From the IMG/VR virus record IMGVR_UViG_3300017742_001896, positions 1 to 44,690 of that record: DNA of 44,690 nt; one strand, 5' to 3'. Under the pieces are notes generated by a model, which ran no database searches, was not told where the DNA came from, and saw only the letters and a program-made list of their open reading frames with translations. Of the stretch, positions 36,801 through 44,595 are shown in pieces. The translations under genes were made by a program, and so were the position numbers. The DNA is from a virus. The stretch's first letter is position 1; each line of letters begins with the position of its first letter.

Positions 36801-37385
36801 TGTATTAGATGTGCTATTTGTTCTATAAATTTCGTTGGTAACTCCAGTAGTACTAAAACTACTATAAGGTGAACCAAATTGACTACTTGCTTGAAATATT
36901 GCGTTCATAATGGATAGAAAGTTTTGATAGCTGTTGGTATCAGTTAAGTCTTCAAACTGTACAGTACTATTAGCTAGACTATTGCCATTTGTGTCAAACA
37001 CAGCTTCGTCAGTTTTTACACTGTCAATTTTTAAATATCCGTTTGCAACAACATTTCTAGTTGGCTTGTATCCTAAAAATTCAGCAATACGCAAGGCGCT
37101 ATCTCTACGTTCTGCTGTGCTAAGATAATTTTCTCTGCTAGCTAAGTCTGCTCTAAATGCTAAGTTATGTCCCAAAAATGCTAAAAGTTCTAGTAGTGCT
37201 ATAAATTCACTGCTATTAATGTAGTCATTAAAGTTTTCTGGATAGTTTGTGCTTATATAATCAACCATAGCGTTTCTTATGGTTTCAAAATCATATGCTT
37301 GAAAGTTTGCTTCGCTGAAACTTTCGTATGCTACGCTAAAGTCCTCTGCGGCAAATAAACTACTCTGTCTTGCGCCTTGTGCCAT
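33807..37385 (-). CDS. 6: Baseplate wedge protein, gp6-like (baseplate J family)
   Basis: The first 120 residues read like gp6 of T4-type phages: DFETIRNAMVDYISTNYPENFNDYINSSEFIALLELLAFLGHNLAFRADLASRENYLSTAERRDSALRIAEFLGYKPTRN. This is the wedge dimerisation/core region. At 1192 residues it is nearly twice T4 gp6 (660). The extra length includes a beta-repeat insert near 615-685 with GGSGYTSTPTVTV at about 622 and GSGYDQSTNISF at about 660. The C-terminus tapers into a Gly/Ser tail (GGTGGGGSGGSGGGY). In the virion gp6 rings the baseplate and triggers sheath contraction. The start overlaps the gp25 stop (TAATG) with AGGTGAAG upstream. Confident identification. Confidence 0.85.
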   Translation of the reverse strand: MAQGARQSSLFAAEDFSVAYESFSEANFQAYDFETIRNAMVDYISTNYPENFNDYINSSEFIALLELLAFLGHNLAFRADLASRENYLSTAERRDSALRIAEFLGYKPTRNVVANGYLKIDSVKTDEAVFDTNGNSLANSTVQFEDLTDTNSYQNFLSIMNAIFQASSQFGSPYSSFSTTGVTNEIYRTNSTSNTAERNFSNKVNGAQANFSFYSPEYNNTTQTVNEKTPNPYAVVDFLYKNDSSGNSSPNTGFFVGFKQGQLEHKDFQITEGLPNLVLDINADNVANGNVWVQTIDEVGQIQKNWTQVDRLFGNGTLFNAKNNAIRDIFSVASRQDDQISVVFADGNFGNTPRGIIRVWYRTGLNQTYSLTPDSFNTTSFTLRYIGSNGNTYSAMFNASLKTNVTNASTRESVASIKANAPRFFATQDRMVTAEDYSIFPVTVSENIRKIKSINRVHSGHSRFRDIYDPTATYADAIQYTDDAYLYENNITTRSVINLPTNLSGASIFNKHIKHLLANPEVSNFYYNRQGYSTTTHDAQTDFSDSTSGITYLGTSDANTFRWTQVTKGANGCSGYFTLNSNVQRVGLTATNSLKKADLNGLVEFISSPYKEGYISVATVTNGGSGYTSTPTVTVIGKGSGATATCTVANGTVTSVAITDTGSGYDQSTNISFSSGGGTGASAVATIVNADIQWVKIDRIYKDGLGEDDSTGTPSGIDNTGKGSVVINGIIPTGARVKRIVPKIAIDLTATTRQNVIDKIDSRNSFALRYSAESQQWIIIDSSNLPANTATLNDPTNWNRQFEGDGSSTGIDNSWVLRFNYSATEWEMLARKTQFVLGSPKKLKFTNLNFNSSFSSETHKPLRDNIKILKINPKSKTNPDPMGIDYKFNAFGTFTYADGYTDPHNLRVSLADPDNDGYPNNPEAFNQIIANQTINLGTTTVDGYDYSIVDNTNGTTQVNGACDLHVQYNRIADINQVIDPSTTNIIDTYVLLNSYNTQFRTWAQYDGRIETKPTPPTVSELGELFDSLNEKKSISDQVIYRPVKYKILFGDLASGELQARFNVTKTVNSTLSDTEIQQRVINLIYSYFNIDNWDFGEEFYFTEMAAFIHNNMIGEISQITINPVSSIENNTALFEITSDSDELFLPILASSNIVVTKTLAGNSTTISQNTGTNVSVSGGTGGGGSGGSGGGY

Positions 37386-37747
37386 TATTCTTCACCTATA
37401 AAATTTAGAAACAATTCTTCTGCTGTTCCTGTATCGATATACTCAAGCCTTACCTTAATGTTCAATGAATGCTCATCAGGTTTTGTTAGTAGTGTTTCCA
37501 ATGGTTTCCATCGTGGATCATTGTTTACTATTGTTTCGACGTCGTCGATTGCTAATTGCTCTGTCTGTGCATCAAGAGGTTCAAATACTAGATCCGGAAG
37601 TATACTTCCAAATGTAGGATTTTGTACACGTTCTCCTCTGCGAGTGTAAAAATGATTTAATAAATCTCTTCGAGCAATATCAACATCAGTTAGTGTTTTA
37701 CTACCGTATGTTGTGCCTACTGTGCTATATCCTATATACGTTACCAT
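37385..37747 (-). CDS. 25: Baseplate wedge protein gp25 (GPW/gp25 family)
   Basis: The 120-residue protein shows the GPW/gp25 fold signature: DVDIARRDLLNHFYTRRGERVQNPTFGSILPDLVFEPLD at about 22-60, followed by VETIVNNDPRWKP. The RRGER...NP-x-FGS-x-L-x-DL pattern is the hallmark of the family, which has lysozyme-unrelated wedge function at the tail-sheath/baseplate junction. The length is normal (T4 gp25 is 132). It is directly followed by gp6, as in T4. The start at 37745-37747 is unusual: there is no purine-rich ribosome binding site, and a CATAAATA octamer ends only five bases upstream. No other Met is available near the start, so the assignment stands. Function is sure. Confidence 0.9.
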   Translation of the reverse strand: MVTYIGYSTVGTTYGSKTLTDVDIARRDLLNHFYTRRGERVQNPTFGSILPDLVFEPLDAQTEQLAIDDVETIVNNDPRWKPLETLLTKPDEHSLNIKVRLEYIDTGTAEELFLNFIGEE

Positions 37748-37752
37748 ACAAG

Positions 37753-37760
37753 TATTTATG
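37753..37760 (-). promoter_or_regulatory. Possible late promoter octamer (CATAAATA) directly before gp25
   Basis: CATAAATA on the minus strand within the 32-base gap before gp25. It ends five bases before the ATG, so a transcript from it would have almost no leader. It may therefore be inactive, or give a leaderless gp25 message. Confidence 0.35.
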
Positions 37761-37779
37761 GTAGAATTAACTGCTGAGT

Positions 37780-38697
37780 TTATATTTTAATGGTAGTTGC
37801 AATGATATCGCCAGTATTCATAGTTTTACTAATTGTAAGTTGATCATCTACTATAGTAAAGTCATAAAAATGCTGTTGAATCTCTCCATTTATAGTAACT
37901 GATAGCTTTTCTACCGGACTCATACTGGCAGTTTGTTCTAATGTAAACGTACTAGTGCCACTATATGTAAAGTTCTTAGTTAATAGCGTCTTGTTGTATT
38001 CTTTAACAACATCACGCTGTATGCTTTCTGGACTAAAAGGTAAAAAACTACCTGTTTCGGCATAATATGCAAATCTAGCTCTGCGTAATTGTTCAGGGGA
38101 TAAGGCATCTCTTTCATTGAATGAACGCATTTGATGTATTCCAGTTGTCCTTGACAAGGTCCTAGATTTAAAAGATCCGTAATCTGCTAATCTTAAAACT
38201 GTAGCAGCTTTAACACAAAGAGTTCGATTTTTAGAGCTACGCATCATCATGCTTGCAATAGTATCATAATCTTTAGCTTTTAAAACTGATAACATTTCAT
38301 AGGTAGCTTCATTTGCTTCAATAGTAAAAACTCTTCCTGTTGCCCAATGATGCAATACTAGTCCATCGTAAACAGATTGTGGTAATGCAGGTATAACTGC
38401 CGGAGATTCAATACTATTTTGTGTAATTTGTTTCTTCACAATAGTTTGTTGTTTATTAAAAGCTGTAAGCCATCTGTCGTATGATTGTTGTTCAGTTAAC
38501 CCTTGACTAAAATTACCTTCTCCGTATGCAGTTTGGTCAAAACCACTATACCCGCTGAAGAAATGTAGTGCTAAAGATATAGCATTATCACTTGCTGTTA
38601 ATTTAGTTACATCAATTTCGGTTGTATAAGCTGTTGTATCTTTTACAATATAATCGGTCCATACTGTTTGAAATTTTCTATCTACAGTAGTTGTCAT
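37780..38697 (-). CDS. Virion protein, possible degenerate lysozyme-fold domain
   Basis: The 305-residue protein lies between gp5-like and gp25. Residues 40-125 follow the order of a phage lysozyme: NAISLALHFFSGYSGFDQTAYGEG, then LTEQQSYDRWLTAFNKQQTIVKKQI and ALPQSVYDGLVLHHWATGRVF, which parallels the lysozyme scheme with a catalytic Glu helix, an LTE-x-x-A helix and LxxxxFDALVSFxxNxG. The catalytic Glu is replaced by Ser (FFSG for FxEG), so activity is doubtful. A C-terminal beta domain (TYSGTSTFTLEQ, LSVTINGEIQQHFYDFTIVDD) looks structural. The start overlaps the upstream TGA (ATGA), with GAGGTGG upstream. Position next to the spike suggests a tail-tip protein that kept the fold of the lysozyme domain T4 gp5 carries. 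The fold call is tentative. Confidence 0.5.
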   Translation of the reverse strand: MTTTVDRKFQTVWTDYIVKDTTAYTTEIDVTKLTASDNAISLALHFFSGYSGFDQTAYGEGNFSQGLTEQQSYDRWLTAFNKQQTIVKKQITQNSIESPAVIPALPQSVYDGLVLHHWATGRVFTIEANEATYEMLSVLKAKDYDTIASMMMRSSKNRTLCVKAATVLRLADYGSFKSRTLSRTTGIHQMRSFNERDALSPEQLRRARFAYYAETGSFLPFSPESIQRDVVKEYNKTLLTKNFTYSGTSTFTLEQTASMSPVEKLSVTINGEIQQHFYDFTIVDDQLTISKTMNTGDIIATTIKI

Positions 38698-40265
38698 CTA
38701 GGACCACCTCTTCTAAATGTTTGTTTTGCTGACGACCCTGTGTATCCTTTTGAAACTGCATATGCTCTTTCTCCGTCGGTAAGCTCAACTTGAGCAGCTC
38801 CTCCACCAATTGATTCATTAAAGCCACGTAACGATTCAACTCGATCTATATCATCTTGGGTAAATGCCCTTGGGTTTTTAATAATTTTTGGCTCAAAATA
38901 ATTGGCAATAGCTTCGTCTCCTTCTAACGTTGTTGAGAAACCATCAGACTCTGATACAGTCCTAGGCGGTTGGGTTGAAGTATTTCTAATCTGACTGATA
39001 TCAATATCTATAGCTAATAGATCAATGTTTGGACTAGCAACGCAAGGTAAAATTTCTTGCTCTTCGGTATGCCCGCCCCAAGGTTCGTGTTCTGGAACTC
39101 GATCAGCAATACTTTGTTTAATGTCTCGGTTAGTAGTTATATTGTTATCTTCAATTTTTGTTGACTCTGTAGCTTCAGGACCATTCATATCAATCATCTT
39201 GGCTGTAGTTCTCATATTACCTTTACATTTGATATGTCCGTTGAGATCTGTAGTTAATTTAATATCTTTGTTTGCATGTAAATTAAATTCACCTTTAAGG
39301 TTTTCTATAGTTGTACCACCATCACCTCTAGCTTTCATATTAATCGTATCTGCATCTAAGTTAAAATCTCCTTCAACATGCAAGTTAAAATTTGTTTTGG
39401 TATGCATACTAATATCATTGTCTGTATAGATATCTAAGTTTCCGTTACCGTTAAGTTGTATCCAACAACTACCTCTATGATTTGAAAGATAAACTATCTC
39501 TGCTCCATCATGCATCAAAAGTTGTGCGCCTTTTCCACTTCTCATTCTTGTTAAGTTACTCAGTCCTTGTTTTCTATTTTTATCAGGAGTCAGGCACTCG
39601 TCAGTATTTGCTCGTGTGCCGTCATCCATAATAAATTGATGCCCGCCTGGTGTATTAAATCCAAAAACATTAGTTGGACTTTCTCTTCGTTGACTGCTAC
39701 TACTCAAACCTCTAATTGTATCTAATGGTATACCTTGTTCGTTAACATAACGTTGCTCAGGATTTTCAGGTCTTTCATTTTTGCCTGGATCTTTGAGAGG
39801 ACTTGGGTCAAAACAATGTGCAGGTACATCATCTTCGCCTTCTACAAATCCAGCTGGATTTGACGGAATAGATGAATTACGAGTAGTATCAGGAAGAACT
39901 CCAATTAATATACCTACATCACTATTGTGTACAAATGCTATTAATACTTCTGTACCTGGAGCAGGCGGATGACTGCTCATACCGTATGATCTAGTATGAC
40001 CTGAGGCTTGGTAATGTCCTCCGTACGGGCTTGCTCTTCTAACACGAACATATCGTTTTCGGTCTTCGGCGCTAGTACTATAATCACCTAAATATTCATG
40101 TCCTATAATCTCAACATAAAGAAATCCTTCATATCTATCATCAACAATATCCATTACTTTAGCAAGAAATAATCCTGTTTGTTTGTGTATGCCACCTACG
40201 TTAGTTGATTTATCGTACATTTTAGGTACGCCGCCGCTTGTCTTATTTTTACCCATGTATCTCAT
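38694..40265 (-). CDS. 5: Baseplate central spike protein, gp5-like, without lysozyme domain
   Basis: The 523-residue protein has the OB-fold of gp5 at about 30-127: GLFLAKVMDIVDD, YVEIIG, RYVRVRRASPYGG, and HPPAPGTEVLIAFVHNSDVGILIGVLPD (99-126), the best signature. Residues about 245-361 are the repeating strands of a triple-stranded beta-helix spike: GAQLLMHDGAEIVYL, GNLDIYTDNDISMHTKTNFNLHVEGDFNLDADTINM and LTTDLNGHIKCKGN. The lysozyme domain between OB-fold and spike in T4 gp5 (575 residues) is absent; a disordered linker at 128-240 takes its place. The ATG at 40263-40265 is preceded by AGGAT seven bases away. It forms the membrane-puncturing tip with the hub protein upstream. Confidence 0.85.
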   Translation of the reverse strand: MRYMGKNKTSGGVPKMYDKSTNVGGIHKQTGLFLAKVMDIVDDRYEGFLYVEIIGHEYLGDYSTSAEDRKRYVRVRRASPYGGHYQASGHTRSYGMSSHPPAPGTEVLIAFVHNSDVGILIGVLPDTTRNSSIPSNPAGFVEGEDDVPAHCFDPSPLKDPGKNERPENPEQRYVNEQGIPLDTIRGLSSSSQRRESPTNVFGFNTPGGHQFIMDDGTRANTDECLTPDKNRKQGLSNLTRMRSGKGAQLLMHDGAEIVYLSNHRGSCWIQLNGNGNLDIYTDNDISMHTKTNFNLHVEGDFNLDADTINMKARGDGGTTIENLKGEFNLHANKDIKLTTDLNGHIKCKGNMRTTAKMIDMNGPEATESTKIEDNNITTNRDIKQSIADRVPEHEPWGGHTEEQEILPCVASPNIDLLAIDIDISQIRNTSTQPPRTVSESDGFSTTLEGDEAIANYFEPKIIKNPRAFTQDDIDRVESLRGFNESIGGGAAQVELTDGERAYAVSKGYTGSSAKQTFRRGGPR

Positions 40266-40269
40266 ATTG

Positions 40270-43014
40270 TTATCCTGTCATAATTGTTTTAAGCCACTGT
40301 GGTGCATTATCTCGTCTGATGCGTCCTTGATCATCCGGAAGTCCTCCCCAATAACTAGATCCGCCGTCAGCTTGTCCGTATTGTGCTGCATTATCAACAT
40401 GTATCTTATTATTTCCCATGTATCCATTTCCAGCACCAATACCAGTTGCTCCTGCTTTCTTTGCTTCTATAATAAAATTTTGTATTAGTGGAACATCAGC
40501 TGGATTATCTAAACTTAGTACTCTGCCATCTGCTCCGCTTAGTTCGATATCAGCTGCATGACCGTTATCGTGTCTGGTAGTTCCTACTCTATTAGTACTT
40601 GTGCCTTTAGCTGGCTGTCCGCCACTTGTAACTTTAACATTAAGTCCACTTTCTTGTCCAGCTGTTGTTAGTATTTGCTTTAAGTCACTTGCAATAAGTT
40701 GTTTTCTAACACCAGCTACGGTTGGTTGAGCTTCTGTCACAGTCCCATTTCCAGTTCCATCTGTTACTGTTCCTAGGTCATCTCCTGGCTCCGGAGCACC
40801 TGGAATAAATCCTCTATCACCTGGTCTATCTCTTTGTTCTTTGTAAGGCTCTTCTTGTCTAACTGGGTTTGTATCAATTCGACCAGTTGAAATTTCTTCC
40901 CAAAGTAGTCCAATATTAGAATTAGTATCTCTAAATGCTTCTATAGTCATATCAAATCGACCGTCTCTATAATTAGCTACAACTCTATAAACACGATACA
41001 GTCCAATTATTCCAAAGTTAGCTTCCGGAATGTTCATTAATCCAGTTTCGTGACTTGGATAAGTTGGAAAGTTCATATTTAAGAAATACATACAACCGCC
41101 CATTGTATAGTTAGCACCTGATTTACCAGTTACATCATTAACTTCGTTCAGTACAGTATGAGCTGATTTAGGTTTACCTAACCAATACGGATCTCCTCTA
41201 ATCTGTATTTGTTGTTGTACTAGATCGGCCATCGTGTTTAAGTTTAGTTCAACGGCACCTAAAAGTACTGCTCCGGCAGTATCGCCAACATCAGGACCTG
41301 CGTTAGCTTTACTGCTGATCGGTAATGGAAGATAACTGACAGGCAACTCTTGATCTTTTTCATTTTGTATATTTTGTCCTACTAGTTCACTTTGTGTTAT
41401 GTATCTTTTCTTAACAGGTTGTATTTTCCTTAAAGTTTCTTTATCTTTTAAGTCTTGAACTACTTTTAGAGATTTTTTAAATGCTTCACTTAATTCTTCT
41501 TGGTTACGCTTATTTTCTTCTTCAAGTGCTTGAGCATTTTGTTCAGCTTCTCGAGCGGCTATTTCTGCTCCTTCAGTGCTGCCGAATTCTGCAGTAGCAC
41601 GACCAGGACTTTGTCCTGATCGATTTTCTCTAATTTCTACTGCTCGCTGTTTAAGTTTCTCAATTTTAACTTTGTTGGCATCAATTTTTTTCTTTATAGT
41701 TTCATATTCAGTTTGTGTAACATTGATTTCGTCGTTTGATCCGCTTGCGCCGCCAATAGCTTTTGCTCTTGCACTTAATCGACCGCTGTTTATTGCTTGT
41801 AACTGATAGTATGTATTGTTTAATGTTACGTCTAATCCTAGTACTTCTGTATTCAATCCAGTATATGTATAATCAAACCGCTTTCTTAATAATCCGTTGT
41901 CAAGAATTTTTTTAAGTCTTTCTTTCTGCACACTCGCATCTGATAGCATTGATTGGTAACTAATAGCATCATGATTTAGTTCAGGAACTACAAATTTATG
42001 AAGATCATAGTGTATCGTTTTGGAATATCGTTTTGCTGTTTTATCATATAACCCAAACAGTACTTCATTATCAAATATAAACCATTGACTAAGATCCTTA
42101 AAAGTTTTTGGCTTTGCTTCTGCATCATCTGGATGATCTTTATGAAAACCACCTTCAGCTGTGGGAAGTTTTCTAAAATAATCAGTTTGTAATAGTGCTA
42201 CAACCATCGCATCACTAACACTAGTACCTGGTTTAATGTTAAATGTAAGTGTGCCATCTCCTTTAACACTAACACTACTTAAAGAAGTATCGCCTCCGGC
42301 ACCAGTTGCTCCGAACGGAAGATCTAACCAAGCTGTTTCTTTACATCCTAGTTTATAGTCGTCAAATATATCTTTACTAGGACTTGCAAAAGTAGATCTT
42401 TGTTCTTGTTCGTTTACTTCTTTTTCTAAAGCAGTTAAAAATTCTCCAAACGTGCTGGCTGTTAGATTAGGTATTTCTTGTTTAATATGTAGTGTTTGTG
42501 TTTCGTATGCTCGTTGATGTGTTTCGAGCATATCAGCCGTATATGTTGTTGATCCGTCAGCATAGCTAAAACTTAAATTTATCATATGCGTCATGTAGTA
42601 AAATGGACCAACATCACATACTAGTGGTTGACCGTTTTCGTCATATCCTAAAAACTTTAGTTCTAGTAGATAACATGCCATTAAATGATTTTCGATTTCT
42701 AAATCTCTTGCTGCCTTAATAATCCTAGTAAACAATGTTGCGCCACCTGGTTCAGATAACTGTATGCCAAACATGTTTGCAAAACTACTTCTATCTTGAT
42801 TTTGCTTAAACGCAAGATTCATTATCTGTTCAACACCTTCAATGTTAATTTCCGACTCTACACCACTATGAGCGATAGTTTTAACATTATTTTCAGTTAT
42901 GTTTTTCTCAAACTTGCGGGCATTCGCAGGATGAACCATGTGAATTGCCCAGTTATAAGTGTAGTTGTCATACTGGTTAAGAACATTGTCTTGATAGATA
43001 TTTTGTTTAGCCAT
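40270..43014 (-). CDS. Baseplate hub-type protein with C-terminal M15-like peptidase domain
   Basis: The 914-residue protein precedes gp5, the place of the hub. Its N-terminal 400 residues (NYTYNWAIHMVHP, GVEQIMNLAF, FFTYMTHMINLSFSY-type strands) are beta-rich and may be gp27-like. Residues about 440-540 are a charged coiled coil. Residues 635-715 are another beta domain (GDPYWLGKP, VYRVVANYRDGRFDMTIEAFRD). The final 150 residues look like a zinc D,D-peptidase of the M15 family: RHDNGHAADI with H815 and D822, and NKIHVD with H872 and D874, matching the S-x-H-x-x-G-x-A-x-D and H-x-D metal motifs. It would cut peptidoglycan cross-links at the tail tip. The start overlaps the upstream TAA, with AGGAT upstream. 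Confidence 0.75.
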   Translation of the reverse strand: MAKQNIYQDNVLNQYDNYTYNWAIHMVHPANARKFEKNITENNVKTIAHSGVESEINIEGVEQIMNLAFKQNQDRSSFANMFGIQLSEPGGATLFTRIIKAARDLEIENHLMACYLLELKFLGYDENGQPLVCDVGPFYYMTHMINLSFSYADGSTTYTADMLETHQRAYETQTLHIKQEIPNLTASTFGEFLTALEKEVNEQEQRSTFASPSKDIFDDYKLGCKETAWLDLPFGATGAGGDTSLSSVSVKGDGTLTFNIKPGTSVSDAMVVALLQTDYFRKLPTAEGGFHKDHPDDAEAKPKTFKDLSQWFIFDNEVLFGLYDKTAKRYSKTIHYDLHKFVVPELNHDAISYQSMLSDASVQKERLKKILDNGLLRKRFDYTYTGLNTEVLGLDVTLNNTYYQLQAINSGRLSARAKAIGGASGSNDEINVTQTEYETIKKKIDANKVKIEKLKQRAVEIRENRSGQSPGRATAEFGSTEGAEIAAREAEQNAQALEEENKRNQEELSEAFKKSLKVVQDLKDKETLRKIQPVKKRYITQSELVGQNIQNEKDQELPVSYLPLPISSKANAGPDVGDTAGAVLLGAVELNLNTMADLVQQQIQIRGDPYWLGKPKSAHTVLNEVNDVTGKSGANYTMGGCMYFLNMNFPTYPSHETGLMNIPEANFGIIGLYRVYRVVANYRDGRFDMTIEAFRDTNSNIGLLWEEISTGRIDTNPVRQEEPYKEQRDRPGDRGFIPGAPEPGDDLGTVTDGTGNGTVTEAQPTVAGVRKQLIASDLKQILTTAGQESGLNVKVTSGGQPAKGTSTNRVGTTRHDNGHAADIELSGADGRVLSLDNPADVPLIQNFIIEAKKAGATGIGAGNGYMGNNKIHVDNAAQYGQADGGSSYWGGLPDDQGRIRRDNAPQWLKTIMTG

Positions 43015-43316
43015 TAGCTAGATCCTGTTACTCGATAGGTCTTTGGAACCACTATCTTTGTACCTGCCTTAAAATCAAATATTGGATCTTTTATTATGTC
43101 TCTATTATAGTGTGTGAATACCCACCATAGTCTTGCACTGCCATACAAGTTAAATGCTAGCAAATCAGGACGTCTATCAAATTTATTCTGTATGATAATA
43201 GTGAGTGTTTCTTCGTCTAGACTATCAGCACTAATTTTAGGATTATATAAGTCCAAGTTTCTTCGATTAAGTCCGGTTGTTGAATAGTTACTGGTGTTGC
43301 TATAAGATACTGCCAT
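43014..43316 (-). CDS. 53: Baseplate wedge protein, gp53-like
   Basis: The 100-residue protein contains RPDLLAFNLYGSARLWWVFTHYNRDIIKDPIFDFKAGTKIVVP at about 52-94, the segment that defines gp53-type and LysM-like baseplate proteins (R-x-DL-x-A-x-x-LYG-x-x-x-LWW-x-x-x-x-YN). The T-x-I-x-VP ending is LysM-like. T4 gp53 has 196 residues; this one is about half, keeping only the core. In the wedge, gp53 links neighbouring wedges around the hub. The start shares one base with the upstream TAA (TAATG), with a GGAT sequence about nine bases ahead. Identification is good. Confidence 0.8.
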   Translation of the reverse strand: MAVSYSNTSNYSTTGLNRRNLDLYNPKISADSLDEETLTIIIQNKFDRRPDLLAFNLYGSARLWWVFTHYNRDIIKDPIFDFKAGTKIVVPKTYRVTGSS

Positions 43317-43918
43317 TAGATAAATCCATCCTTATATGCTTGTCCTCCAATAAAACTATTGGTTGTAAATTTTCTTTTTTGTCTATCAGGGTTTTGTTGT
43401 ACTGACAAATCAATAAACATATTTTGTAAGACTGGAAGCTGTTGCCCACCTTTAAATAATTTAAGATCCACGTTACTGTCGAAGTTAACAGAAAAAGCAG
43501 TGACCACAACTGGAATTTTGTAAAACTGTTCTGTTCCAAAAGCACTAAATTCTAATACGGGAGGAGGAGTACCTGCTGTTGGAAAACTTTGATTTAATCC
43601 ACTAAACATTTTTGAAATACTTCTCAAAAAGTGTATTACACCTAATGTGTAAGCTCCTTCTTCTTCTGTCACACTAGCAAACTGTGCATTCATTTGTATA
43701 CTCGGACTAGGTGTATTTCTATAAGCATTAAACGTATAATTTGTATGTACCATATCATATTGACTATATGCAACACTTTGTTGATAAGTGATATCAGGCT
43801 GATACGGAAATAATATACCATTATGTTGTCGTAATGGACTTGCAGGTCCATTAAAATAAATTCCTGGTGCACTTCGTTTCAGTGTTAACTTTGCTCTGTT
43901 TTCAGCCAGCACTGCCAT
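43316..43918 (-). CDS. Tail-tube-associated baseplate protein (gp48/gp54-type candidate)
   Basis: The 200-residue protein starts MAVLAENRAKLTLKRSAPGIYFNGPASPLRQHNGILFPYQPDITY, then VAYSQYDMVHTNYTFNAYRNTPSPSIQMNAQFASVTEEEGAYTLGVIHFLRSISKMF. The alternating strands followed by a helix with HFLR fit the tail-tube fold used by gp19, gp48 and gp54 of T4. The PVVVTAFSVNFDSNVDL and DLSVQQNPDRQKR segments end the domain. Its place between gp53 and the nucleotidyltransferase suits the baseplate-tube initiator/cap. The start lies 17 bases inside the upstream gene with AAGGAT nine bases before it. Whether it corresponds to gp48 or gp54 cannot be decided from sequence alone. Confidence 0.55.
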   Translation of the reverse strand: MAVLAENRAKLTLKRSAPGIYFNGPASPLRQHNGILFPYQPDITYQQSVAYSQYDMVHTNYTFNAYRNTPSPSIQMNAQFASVTEEEGAYTLGVIHFLRSISKMFSGLNQSFPTAGTPPPVLEFSAFGTEQFYKIPVVVTAFSVNFDSNVDLKLFKGGQQLPVLQNMFIDLSVQQNPDRQKRKFTTNSFIGGQAYKDGFI

Positions 43919-44495
43919 TTAGCTTATCCTTTACAAAATCAAATACATTAGCATTAATACTTCCAAAAAATTCTCTAAACTTCATCATTTTTTGATTGTC
44001 ATCCAAACTATCATTTTTCATTACTGTTCTAAAATCAGTAGCACTCATGCCGCCTTCTTGTATTCCTACTTCAAGGATGTATGCTCCTTGGTCACTAGGC
44101 ACCATTTCAGCACCTGATTCATAATCTCTTAGGAAACCTCCACGTTTTAGTCTACCTGCATCTTTAGCACTAAAAACTAGTACTACCGCAGTGTTAGCTG
44201 GATTTTTACCAGTTAAACTAACATCGGGTCTGTAGGGTTGTGTTTGCACAACTTGTTTTTCTGGTATCCCAAACATCTCATTCATTATCTTTTTCTTCTC
44301 ATCAAAGCTAAATGGATCACGATCCGCTGTTGCAGTTTTGCTAACTGTAGTAGCGATAAATACATTAGAGGAACCAAACTGTTCCACTAGATCCATATAG
44401 ACCTTATGATGACCTTTGTGCATAGGCTGAAATCTGCCGCCATAAAAAACAGCAATATCAGAAGCTATGTCTTCATTTAGTTGTGCATATCTCAT
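43902..44495 (-). CDS. Nucleotidyltransferase of the NMN-adenylyltransferase/cytidylyltransferase superfamily
   Basis: The 197-residue protein has FYGGRFQPMHKGHHKVY at 18-33 with H26-x-G-H29, the nucleotide-triphosphate-binding motif. The C-terminal GGMSATDFRTVM is the counterpart of the ISSTxIR motif that contacts phosphates. In between, PYRPDVSLTGKNPANTAVVLVFSAKD carries the substrate-side strands. Such enzymes transfer AMP or CMP to a phosphorylated substrate (NMN, pantetheine phosphate or sugar phosphate). A related protein lies beside baseplate genes in marine T4-like phages (recalled). Being first in the tail operon, with the strongest late promoter and AGGAGA upstream, it may be made in large amount. 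A virion role cannot be excluded. Confidence 0.75.
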   Translation of the reverse strand: MRYAQLNEDIASDIAVFYGGRFQPMHKGHHKVYMDLVEQFGSSNVFIATTVSKTATADRDPFSFDEKKKIMNEMFGIPEKQVVQTQPYRPDVSLTGKNPANTAVVLVFSAKDAGRLKRGGFLRDYESGAEMVPSDQGAYILEVGIQEGGMSATDFRTVMKNDSLDDNQKMMKFREFFGSINANVFDFVKDKLNGSAG

Positions 44496-44513
44496 CGAAG
44501 TCTCCTACACTTG

Positions 44514-44521
44514 TATTTATA
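44514..44521 (-). promoter_or_regulatory. T4-type late promoter (TATAAATA) of the tail operon
   Basis: Exact TATAAATA on the minus strand, 18 bases before the ATG at 44495, followed by a strong AGGAGA ribosome binding site. It probably drives the whole tail operon from 44495 leftward. Confidence 0.8.
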
Positions 44522-44526
44522 GTAGA

Positions 44527-44544
44527 AATAACTGTGTAGTTATT
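44527..44544. promoter_or_regulatory. Inverted repeat between the divergent promoters (possible operator)
   Basis: AATAACT-GTGT-AGTTATT is a perfect 7-base inverted repeat with a 4-base loop. It starts six bases from the late octamer, and its right arm covers the first two bases of the rightward -35 box. It lacks a U-tract, so an operator is likelier than a terminator. Confidence 0.4.
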
Positions 44545-44571
44545 GACAAGCTCTATCTTAGGTAGTATAAT
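44543..44571 (+). promoter_or_regulatory. Sigma70-type (early) promoter
   Basis: TTGACA (44543-44548), 17-base spacer and TATAAT (44566-44571) give a perfect host consensus. The expected start is near 44578, leaving a short leader with AAGGA at 44583-44587, eight bases before the ATG at 44596. Host RNA polymerase should read this gene right after infection. Confidence 0.85.
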
Positions 44572-44595
44572 TAACACAAAGTAAGGAACCATTTA

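Noticed and set aside
39025-39429. Open frame of 134 codons on the plus strand opposite the gp5 spike
   Set aside because: Antisense to a clear beta-helix coding region; no start signals.
43300-43545. Minus-strand frame overlapping the gp48/gp54-type gene
   Set aside because: Out of frame with a recognisable protein and without a ribosome binding site.
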